From: JBBECJ01 sp963763325 | GTDB lineage: Bacteria; Chloroflexota; Chloroflexia; Thermomicrobiales; CFX8 | Length of the DNA: 64,000 bases | Reading direction: 5' to 3' | Assembly: GCA_963763325.1 (NCBI GenBank) | Contig: CAVXOL010000012.1 | Location: 1-64,000, forward strand | Shown here: positions 57,186 to 64,000 of the stretch, piece after piece | How positions within the stretch are numbered: the first letter of the stretch is position 1 | Layout: each line of letters begins with the position of its first letter | Notes under the pieces: model-generated | What the model saw: the letters and a program-made list of their open reading frames with translations, nothing else | Database searches by the model: none | What the model was told of the DNA's origin: nothing | Translations under genes and position numbers: made by a program

Positions 57186-59063
57186 ATGGATTCTGCCGCA
57201 TGGCATTCGCTGCACCGGATGATGAGCGACAAGAAGGATCACCGACCAGTTTCCAGAGTGACTCTGAGGCGAATTGGTGCCTTCGCGAAGGTTCGACGCG
57301 GCCAACTGGCGTTGTTCCTCCTGCTCAGCGTTGTGACAGCATCCCTGGCGGTCGCAACACCGGTGCTGGCGGGCCGGGTTGTCGATGCGATCGTGAACGG
57401 TGAGTCGGAGGGAGTCGTCATCCGGCTCGCGGCACTGATCGCCATCATCGCGCTCGCCGAAGCCGGAATCAGCATCCTGACGCGCTGGCTGTCGTCCAAT
57501 ATCGGTGAGGGTCTGATCCTCGACCTGCGCACCGCGGTATTCGACCACGTGCTACGCATGCCGATCGCCTTCTTCATGCGTACGCGCACTGGTGCGCTCG
57601 TCAGCCGGCTCAACAGCGATGTGATGGGCGCGCAACGGGCATTCAGTGACACGCTTTCGGGCGTTGTCAGCAACGTCGTGATGTTGGTCTTAACGCTTGT
57701 CGTGATGCTCGGTATCTCGTGGCAGATCACTCTGCTCGCACTCGTGCTGCTGCCGGTGTTCGTGCTGCCTGCCCGTCGGATGGGTTCACGGTTGGCAGCG
57801 CTACGCCGTGAGGCGGCAAACCACAACGCGACGATGAGCACGCAGATGACTGAACGCTTCTCCGCACCTGGTGCGACACTCGTAAAGCTCTACGGTCGAC
57901 CAGTCGATGAGTCTGCCGAGTTCGCGAGGCGGGCCGGGCGGGTGCGCGATATCGGTGTCCGCTCGGCGATGTTGCAGTCGGTTTTCATTACGGCATTGAC
58001 CTCGGTGTCGGCGCTGGCGTTGGCGCTGGTCTATGGTCTTGGCGGTTACTACGCGTTGCGAGGGGAACTGGAACCTGGCGCGGTCGTCGCGCTAGCGTTG
58101 CTTTTGACACGCCTCTATTCTCCGCTCACCGCGCTGGCCAATGCTCGCGTCGAGGTGATGGGCGCACTCGTGAGCTTCGAACGGGTCTTCGAGGTGCTCG
58201 ACCTTCAGCCGCTGATCGCCGACAGTCCGGACGCGCGCCGTGTGCCCGAAGGGCCTGTGTCGGTCGAGTTCGTTGATGTGCATTTCAGCTATCCGTCAGC
58301 GGACAAGGTCTCGCTCGCGTCACTGGAGGAGGTTGCAGACCTCGACACGCGCGGGGGCGTCGAAGTGCTGCACGGTATATCTTTTCGCGCCGAGCCAGGA
58401 GAGATGGTGGCGCTGGTCGGCTCCTCTGGAGCCGGGAAGTCGACGATCGCCCAACTGCTGCCACGGCTCTACGATGTGGACAGTGGTGCGGTTCTCCTGG
58501 CAGGCGTCGATGTGCGCGATCTTTCGGCGGAGTCGATCCGCGAGACGCTCGGAATGGTGACGCAGGACGGACACCTGTTCCATGAATCGGTGCGTGCCAA
58601 CCTGCTCCTGGCACAGCCGACAGCGACCGACGACGATCTGTGGGACGCGCTCCGTCGCGCCAGAATCGACGATATTGTCACGTCGCTGCCCGACGGGCTC
58701 GACACGATCGTCGGTGAGCGAGGCTATCGGCTGTCGGGCGGTGAACGTCAGCGGCTAACGATCGCCCGACTTCTCCTTGCTCGCCCGAGGGTCGTCATCC
58801 TCGACGAAGCGACCGCACATCTCGATTCAACATCCGAAGTCGCGTTGTCTGACGCAATGGCGGAAGCTCTGAGCGGTCGAACGGTCGTCGTCATCGCCCA
58901 TCGGCTCTCGACAGTGCGGGCCGCTGATCTCATTCTGGTGATCGAGGACGGCCGGGTGGTCGAGCGAGGCAAGCATTTCGAACTGCTCGCGATGGGTGGC
59001 CGGTACGAAGAGCTGCACCGAACCCAATTTCGTGAGTCGGGGGCGGAGATCCTGTCGTCCTGA
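57186..59063 (+). CDS. ABC exporter, fused membrane and ATPase domains
   Basis: A 625-residue half-transporter of the MsbA/LmrA type, working as a dimer. Six membrane helices span about residues 40-310 (for example LFLLLSVVTASLAVATPVLA). The ATPase has Walker A LVGSSGAGKSTIAQLLPRLY, the Q-loop MVTQDGHL, signature LSGGERQRLTIARLLL and Walker B VVILDEATAHLDST, and H-loop VVIAHRLSTV. The substrate, drug or lipid, is not evident. Start is ATG 57186. A 275-base spacer precedes it with no gene that I can see; the gene converges with ftsH. Confidence 0.9.
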   Translation: MDSAAWHSLHRMMSDKKDHRPVSRVTLRRIGAFAKVRRGQLALFLLLSVVTASLAVATPVLAGRVVDAIVNGESEGVVIRLAALIAIIALAEAGISILTRWLSSNIGEGLILDLRTAVFDHVLRMPIAFFMRTRTGALVSRLNSDVMGAQRAFSDTLSGVVSNVVMLVLTLVVMLGISWQITLLALVLLPVFVLPARRMGSRLAALRREAANHNATMSTQMTERFSAPGATLVKLYGRPVDESAEFARRAGRVRDIGVRSAMLQSVFITALTSVSALALALVYGLGGYYALRGELEPGAVVALALLLTRLYSPLTALANARVEVMGALVSFERVFEVLDLQPLIADSPDARRVPEGPVSVEFVDVHFSYPSADKVSLASLEEVADLDTRGGVEVLHGISFRAEPGEMVALVGSSGAGKSTIAQLLPRLYDVDSGAVLLAGVDVRDLSAESIRETLGMVTQDGHLFHESVRANLLLAQPTATDDDLWDALRRARIDDIVTSLPDGLDTIVGERGYRLSGGERQRLTIARLLLARPRVVILDEATAHLDSTSEVALSDAMAEALSGRTVVVIAHRLSTVRAADLILVIEDGRVVERGKHFELLAMGGRYEELHRTQFRESGAEILSS

Positions 59064-59135
59064 CCATCTGTTGCGATCAACAACACTACGAGGCGGCGCC
59101 AGTCGCGCGGGCTCGTCGTCGATTTCCGTAACTAC

Positions 59136-61097
59136 TCAGTTGGCTGAGTCGACGTAGCGCTTCCGGCGTAACGGTTTTGCTGATGTCATGATCGCGGCCG
59201 GGATCGAGATCAGGCGCTCGACCGGACTGCGACGATTCGACTGCCTTGCGGGTCGGACAGCGCGAACCGGGACAACGGGAACCGGGGTCGTCGTCCGCTT
59301 CTGTCGCGGACCAGCCGTGATCGCCGGACCAAGCATCTCGATCAGTTCGCTGGATTCAACCGTCTCGACATCGAGGAGGCGTTCGGCAAGTTGGTCCAGC
59401 TCGGTGCGATGTTCGAACAGGATCTGGCGTGCAATGTCTCGGGCAGTGTTGACCAGCTCGCGAGCTTCGGATTCGGCAGCATAGGTGGTGCGCTGTGAGA
59501 AGCTGAACTGGCCATCGTCACCGCTTGAGAGCAGTCCGAACGCCTGACCCATCCCGTAGCGCGAGACCATCGAGAGCGTCATGCCGGACGCGCGTTCGAG
59601 GTCGTTGGACGAGCCGGTCGTTACCTCGCCGAAAACGATCTCTTCGGCGGCATATCCGCCGAGCATCGAAGCCAGCCTGTCGGTCAACTGCTGGCGAGTC
59701 CAGAGGCCACGATCCTCTTCAGGGACGAACATCGTAAATCCGCCCGCCTGGCCGCGAGACACAATCGTCACTTTCGAGACCGGATCACCCTGAGGCAGAT
59801 AATGAGCGACCAGCGCATGCCCTGCCTCGTGGTACGCGATCGTCTCTCGTTCGCGATCACTGAAGCGCTTGTTGCGGCGCGCCGGGCCGGCCAGCGTGCG
59901 GTCGATTGCTTCGGTCAGCGTATCCATCTCAATAATGGAGGCATGTCGACGTGCACTGAGAATTGCAGCCTCGTTCATCAGGTTGGCAAGATCGGCGCCC
60001 GACATCCCGGTTGTCCGTGAGGCGATCAGATCCAGATCGACATCGGCTGCCAGCGGCTTCCCACGAGAATGGACGCGAAGGATCGCGGCACGCGCGGCGC
60101 GGTCAGGCAGATCGACGTGAACCTTGCGGTCGAAGCGTCCGGGACGAAGCAGTGCGGAGTCAAGAATATCGATCCGGTTTGTTGCCGCCATCACGACGAC
60201 AGTCGACCGTTGGTCGAAGCCATCCATTTCGACCAGGATCTGGTTCAGTGTCTGATCGTATTCCGATGAGTGCTCGGCCTTGCCACGCTTTCGGCCGACT
60301 GCGTCGATTTCGTCGATAAAGATGATCGCTGGGGCGCATTCACGGGCACGTTTGAATAGTTCACGGACTCTGCTCGCGCCAACTCCAACGTACAACTCTA
60401 CGAACTCACTACCGCTGACGGAGAAGAATGACGCCCGCGCCTCGCCTGCCACCGCCCGCGCAAGCAACGTCTTGCCTGTTCCAGGGGGGCCCGCCATCAT
60501 CACGCCGCGCGGAATCCGAGCGCCGAGCTTGTGGTACCGCTCCGGGTCGCGCAAGAAGTCGATCACGTCGGCGAGCTCTTCCTTGACCTCTTCTGAACCG
60601 GCCACGTCTGTCAGCAGCACCGCCGTTCGATCGCCGGGGCGGATCGGGTCAAAGGCGCCACGCCGCGAACTGTTGCGGCTGAACCCCGATTGGCTGCGCC
60701 GAATGAAGAAGAACGCTCCGACCATGATCAGAACGACGACGCCGATCTTGAGGAGCGGCGAGGCCTGCGATATCGCGGACTGCTGTTCGACCGTGATCAA
60801 TGGCCAGGTCTGGAACGGGATTTCTGCTGTTGTCAGAATGTCGGCCATGTAAGTACCGGAGGGCAACTCGACCAGACGGCTCGGGGTTTCAGCGTCCTTG
60901 TACTCGATCGTAGCTGTACGGCCATTACGATCTTCGACAATCGTTGCGACCTTGCCGGCCTGAATGTCGTTGGTGAGGGAGACGATGTCGATCGAGTCCG
61001 GGGTCGAATTCCCCTGAAACCCGAAGGCGAGGGCGAGACCGAGCATTGCGATCGCGAACGTCGCAACGATGACCATTCTGACATTTCGCATATTCAT
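59136..61097 (-). CDS. ftsH: ATP-dependent zinc metalloprotease FtsH
   Basis: A membrane-bound hexameric protease that degrades unstable and misfolded proteins, 653 residues. Two membrane helices (VIVATFAIAMLGLALAFGF; LKIGVVVLIMVGAFFFIRR) flank a small outside domain. The AAA module has Walker A AGPPGTGKTLLARAVAGE, Walker B AIIFIDEIDAVGRKRG and the SRH region ATNRIDILDSALLRPGRFDR. The zinc motif is HEAGHALVAHYL. The C-terminal 50 residues are basic and proline-rich. The frame opens at 61145, but ATG 61097 follows GTGAGGTCCTG and was chosen. It ends 72 bases from the ABC exporter. Confidence 0.95.
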   Translation of the reverse strand: MNMRNVRMVIVATFAIAMLGLALAFGFQGNSTPDSIDIVSLTNDIQAGKVATIVEDRNGRTATIEYKDAETPSRLVELPSGTYMADILTTAEIPFQTWPLITVEQQSAISQASPLLKIGVVVLIMVGAFFFIRRSQSGFSRNSSRRGAFDPIRPGDRTAVLLTDVAGSEEVKEELADVIDFLRDPERYHKLGARIPRGVMMAGPPGTGKTLLARAVAGEARASFFSVSGSEFVELYVGVGASRVRELFKRARECAPAIIFIDEIDAVGRKRGKAEHSSEYDQTLNQILVEMDGFDQRSTVVVMAATNRIDILDSALLRPGRFDRKVHVDLPDRAARAAILRVHSRGKPLAADVDLDLIASRTTGMSGADLANLMNEAAILSARRHASIIEMDTLTEAIDRTLAGPARRNKRFSDRERETIAYHEAGHALVAHYLPQGDPVSKVTIVSRGQAGGFTMFVPEEDRGLWTRQQLTDRLASMLGGYAAEEIVFGEVTTGSSNDLERASGMTLSMVSRYGMGQAFGLLSSGDDGQFSFSQRTTYAAESEARELVNTARDIARQILFEHRTELDQLAERLLDVETVESSELIEMLGPAITAGPRQKRTTTPVPVVPVRAVRPARQSNRRSPVERLISIPAAIMTSAKPLRRKRYVDSAN

Positions 61098-61319
61098 CAG
61101 GACCTCACGGAATTGGTTCCCGGTGAGCGCAGGGCCGCGCCACACACACCAGATTCAAGAGCGGATATCCCAGAGGACAACCAGTCGAGTGTCATTCGAT
61201 GCTACTCCCTGTTGGGCAGGAATACCAGCCCTACCAGTCGTGATGCAGACGCTTGATACGGTTTTGTGACCATGCGGGCTGCCGAGACAACGACGTAGCT
61301 ACCACAGGCTGAAGTCCGC

Positions 61320-61354
61320 GACGCCCGAGACCGTCACGGAGAGTCTCGGGCGTC
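61320..61354 (-). terminator. 12-bp hairpin after the AAA ATPase gene
   Basis: GACGCCCGAGAC (61320-61331) and GTCTCGGGCGTC (61343-61354) are perfect complements around an 11-base loop. It begins about ten bases after the stop of the minus-strand ATPase gene. There is no T-run on either strand. It resembles the rpoC hairpin in style. It separates the ATPase gene from ftsH (start 61097). Confidence 0.6.
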
Positions 61355-61364
61355 GTTCACGAAT

Positions 61365-62702
61365 CTAGAGCTCGACGAAGTATGTGTTGCAGGCCCGATC
61401 GATCAGATTTGTCGACAAGGTCGCAGGTTGGTCGAGGTACTTGGCAATACCAGTCAGCGTCCGCAGGATATCGCGTGGATGGCAGGCGCGTAGCTCCCGC
61501 TTTGGCTTGACGTAGTACTCCCGAAGCAGATAGACAAGGCCATTCTGGTCGAACGGAACGCCCAGTGCATCGCATTGTCGGCGAAAGATCTCGCGGAAGT
61601 TGTCCAGCGTTGGGTTTTCGATCTTTACCTTGCACTGAATACGTCGCAGGAACGCCTCGTCAACGAGGTCTTTCGGCGCCAGATTGGTTGAGAACACGAT
61701 GATTTCGTCGAACGGGATTTCGATCTTCTTCCCTGTATGAAGGGTCAGGAAGTCGATCCGCTTTTCGAGCGGAACGATCCAGCGGTTGAGCAATTCACTC
61801 GGACGCACCTGTTGGCGCCCAAAGTCGTCGATCATGAACATCCCACCGTTGGCCTTCATCTGGAACGGGGCCTCGTAGAACTTGTTAGCAGAGTCCCAGA
61901 CCAGGTCGAGACTTTGGAGCACCAACTCGCCACCGACAACGATATACGGTCGGCGGCAGACAACCCACCGGCGGTCGATGTCGGACTTCCCACCAGGAAT
62001 GCCAACCGGGATGTGGTTGTGAAGATCAAGCACCTTAATCACCTGTCCGTCGACGGTGATGGCGTGCGGGATCAGGATCGAGCCACCTAGAAGTTCGGTT
62101 ACGCGCTCGGCAAGGACAGTCTTTCCGTTGCCTGGCTCCCCGTAAAGGAAGAGCGAGCGGCCAGTCGTCACAGCCTGCCCGAGGACATCGATAATCTCGT
62201 CTGGCACGATCAGGTCAGCAGTCGCGCGGCGGACGTCCTGTGGCGTTACCTTTACGTTCCCGATCGCCTGTGACTTGACGACCTCTTTGTATGCTTCGAG
62301 CGTAACCGGTGCCGGACCGACGTAAGCGCTGCGGTTGATGACATCGTGGGCGCGGGCATTGCCTTTGGGCGTCACAAGATACTGATAGGCGAGTTCACCA
62401 AATCCACTCGAACCAACGACCTCGACAAGTTCTTCGCGCTTGAGGAGGGTCAGAGCGCGGTCGACGACGTTGAAGAATGGCAGGCAGAGGGTGTCTGCAA
62501 TCGCCTGAGCCGTGGTCATCGAGTTGAAGTAAATGACTTTGATAATAAGGTCGGAAATGAAACTGAGATCAAGGCCGGTCTCGTCAATGTTCTGCGGCTC
62601 ACGTAGAAACGGGTTGAGAGAGGCGGTTGGTGGCCTCGGTTGAGATCTGGAAGTCGCGACCATCTCCGGCCTTCCCTGTTCAAACGGACTGCTATCTGCC
62701 AT
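61365..62702 (-). CDS. AAA ATPase with N-terminal winged-helix-like domain, unknown role
   Basis: A 445-residue ATPase. Residues 45-115 look like a winged helix (VIYFNSMTTAQAIADTLCLP then ALTLLKREELVEVVGSSGFG). The AAA core has Walker A LFLYGEPGNGKTVLAERV near 182-200, an unusual Walker B MFMIDDFGRQ, an arginine-finger region FLRRIQCKVKIENPT, and a C-terminal helical lid. It is related to MoxR-type and type IV pilus-associated ATPases, but I cannot name it. The start is ATG 62702; ATG 62663, after GGGAAGG, is an alternative. It lies upstream of ftsH. Confidence 0.75.
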   Translation of the reverse strand: MADSSPFEQGRPEMVATSRSQPRPPTASLNPFLREPQNIDETGLDLSFISDLIIKVIYFNSMTTAQAIADTLCLPFFNVVDRALTLLKREELVEVVGSSGFGELAYQYLVTPKGNARAHDVINRSAYVGPAPVTLEAYKEVVKSQAIGNVKVTPQDVRRATADLIVPDEIIDVLGQAVTTGRSLFLYGEPGNGKTVLAERVTELLGGSILIPHAITVDGQVIKVLDLHNHIPVGIPGGKSDIDRRWVVCRRPYIVVGGELVLQSLDLVWDSANKFYEAPFQMKANGGMFMIDDFGRQQVRPSELLNRWIVPLEKRIDFLTLHTGKKIEIPFDEIIVFSTNLAPKDLVDEAFLRRIQCKVKIENPTLDNFREIFRRQCDALGVPFDQNGLVYLLREYYVKPKRELRACHPRDILRTLTGIAKYLDQPATLSTNLIDRACNTYFVEL

Positions 62703-62837
62703 ACCGGCATCGATCTGCCTGATACAACAAGCCTATGGAACATCGATGAAGGGCGCGATAGCAATGCAGTCCTGTTTGTCGACGATGGCCTTCGAAAGTC
62801 AGAGTACCTGGATACTATGTTTGCCTGACATTCACGG

Positions 62838-63827
62838 TCAGCGCAGGACGACAAGATCCCCTTCGGCCAATCCGGACACGATTTCGACGCGTCCGTTGCC
62901 GCGATAGCCGAGCTCGACTTCGCGTTCCTCGGTGCCGTTGTCGGTCTCCACGACGACGAATGAACGGTCGCCGACAGTCCGAAGGGCAGCCTCTGGAATC
63001 AGCAGCACGTCATTTCGGGCGGCCGTCACGATCGTGACATCGGCGTTCATCCCTGGCCGAAGGTCAAGCTCGTCGGTCGGCTCGAACGTGATTTCAGCCG
63101 CGAACACGGTCGCTCCACCCTGCTGTCGTGCTTGCGGAGCCGTGCTGACAACCTGACCGGTCAACTCGGACGCCGGGAACGCATCGAGACGAAAGCGCAC
63201 CTCGGCTCCCGGAGCGACGTTTGGCAAGTCCAGCTCATCAACGTCGGCAACAACTGTCAGATCGTCGCGCGATGCAATCCGGGCGACCGGCTGGTTCGCG
63301 GAGATGACGTCACCGGCTCGGACCTGCAACTCGATGATCATTCCTGCCCGAGGGCTGGTGATAGCGCCGCTTCGTCGAGCATCGATCGCATCCGAAACTG
63401 CCGCCTCTGCTCGTTCGACCCGCGCGGCGGCAGACAGAACATCCAGCCGAAGTTCAGCATTGGAACTGTCAGCATCAGCCTGTTGCTCGGCCACCTGGAG
63501 TGCGAATTCCGCTTGTTCCAGCTCTCGTTCGGCATTCTCGACCGCACGATCGAACGGTTCGATGTCGAGGAGAATCACGATATCGCCCTCGGCGACAACA
63601 TCGCCAGCTCTGACACCAAGCATCTCGATCGAACCACCCTGTTCCGAGCGGACCGTAGTCGCGCCGGTCGCCTGCAAAGTCCCAACGGTCTGAATCGTGA
63701 CATCAATCGAGCCGCGTTCGACTGCCGCAGTCGTCTGATCGTCTTGTTGCTGGCTCAAGTACCAGATTCCGACTGCGACGAAGACCGCGACGACTGCCAG
63801 TCCTGCCAGAAGCCGCGACCTATTCAT
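62838..63827 (-). CDS. Efflux periplasmic/outer-face adaptor (HlyD/MacA type)
   Basis: A 329-residue membrane-fusion protein. One N-terminal membrane helix (LLAGLAVVAVFVAVGIWYLS) anchors it. A lipoyl half-domain (VRAGDVVAEGDIVILLDIEP), a coiled coil of Glu and Ala repeats around residues 100-155, the second lipoyl half (SPRAGMIIELQVRAGDVIS), and beta domains follow. It ends with the RND-type tail RTVGDRSFVVVETDNG and ELGYRGNGRVEIVSGLAEGD. The start at ATG 63827 overlaps the end of the upstream permease gene. Export with a MacB-type ABC transporter is likely. Confidence 0.92.
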   Translation of the reverse strand: MNRSRLLAGLAVVAVFVAVGIWYLSQQQDDQTTAAVERGSIDVTIQTVGTLQATGATTVRSEQGGSIEMLGVRAGDVVAEGDIVILLDIEPFDRAVENAERELEQAEFALQVAEQQADADSSNAELRLDVLSAAARVERAEAAVSDAIDARRSGAITSPRAGMIIELQVRAGDVISANQPVARIASRDDLTVVADVDELDLPNVAPGAEVRFRLDAFPASELTGQVVSTAPQARQQGGATVFAAEITFEPTDELDLRPGMNADVTIVTAARNDVLLIPEAALRTVGDRSFVVVETDNGTEEREVELGYRGNGRVEIVSGLAEGDLVVLR

Positions 63828-64000
63828 AGCGCAACACATGAATCGGACGGATGCGTGCGGCGATCAAACCGGGTAGCGCTGATACGGCAGTGACCGTCAA
63901 CAAAGCGACGACAAACGTCATGACGATCGATCCCGGTGAGAGATGAAACGTCAACTCAAACAGCTCCGCACTCGTGACGTTGACGAGTAAGCGGGCTAGC
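63820..64000 (-). CDS. ABC transporter permease, C-terminal part (FtsX/MacB family)
   Basis: The last 59 codons of a gene that continues beyond the window. The protein reads ARLLVNVTSAELFELTFHLS, PGSIVMTFVVALLTVTAVSA, and ends IRPIHVLRYE. A hydrophobic helix close to the C-terminus and the ending xPxxxLRYE are hallmarks of MacB-like permeases. The stop TAG (63820-63822) overlaps the adaptor start, so the two genes are coupled. No automatic open-frame call would start here because the start is outside the window. Confidence 0.85.
   Translation of the reverse strand, partial: LARLLVNVTSAELFELTFHLSPGSIVMTFVVALLTVTAVSALPGLIAARIRPIHVLRYE

Overview
The window is a stretch of core bacterial chromosome. 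It is GC-rich, with frequent GTG and TTG starts and strong purine-rich ribosome binding sites. The best guess for its source is a member of the Chloroflexota, probably near the Thermomicrobia/Sphaerobacter group. The signs are a ribosomal protein S12 with an extra loop, zinc-binding S14, L36 and adenylate kinase, an RpoC with a long helical insertion near the N-terminus, a DnaQ-UvrC fusion and a DarA-type c-di-AMP receptor. This assignment is an inference from protein character, because no database search was possible.

Layout. Positions 1-5294 hold the end of rpoB and all of rpoC, both broken by many small frameshifts that look like consensus errors. Positions 5295-7276 are a gene-poor gap with a large hairpin, the debris of a dihydrofolate-reductase-family gene joined head-on to a glycosyltransferase gene, and a clear promoter. 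Positions 7277-30109 form one long plus-strand run of translation genes in the classical str-S10-spc-alpha order: rpsL, rpsG, fusA, tuf, the S10 and spc clusters, secY, adk, map, infA, rpmJ, rpsM, rpsK, rpsD, rpoA, rplQ, truA, rplM and rpsI. rplB and secY carry frameshifts. Positions 30194-33542 (minus) carry a small unknown gene, a P1-family peptidase, a metallo-beta-lactamase-fold hydrolase and an unusual endonuclease III-histidine phosphatase fusion.

Positions 33564-40069 (plus) are a pyrimidine operon, pyrC-carA-carB-pyrE, behind a promoter and an intrinsic terminator that together look like an attenuator. Positions 40121-45201 are a DNA-repair block: ligA (minus) diverging from a DnaQ-UvrC-type nuclease and a type 4 uracil-DNA glycosylase (plus). 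Positions 45369-53043 (plus) carry ftsK, recR, a tandem acetyltransferase, a Ycf45/SpoIIIAA-like R3H ATPase, tmk, darA and a membrane zinc-ribbon protein. Positions 52982-55268 (minus) form an NAD cluster: an NrtR-like Nudix regulator, a nicotinamidase-like hydrolase and NAD kinase. Positions 55367-59063 (plus) hold recO, a PH-domain membrane protein and an ABC exporter. Positions 59136-64000 (minus) hold ftsH, a winged-helix AAA ATPase, an efflux adaptor and the tail of an ABC permease.

Most of the window is ordinary housekeeping sequence. I saw no CRISPR array, insertion sequence, prophage, rRNA or tRNA. Nothing here is a convincing new multi-gene system. The best leads are the Nth-phosphatase fusion, the pyr leader, the NAD cluster, the ftsK promoter palindrome, the CTGAC-repeat spacer between rpoB and rpoC, and the chimeric debris inserted between rpoC and rpsL.
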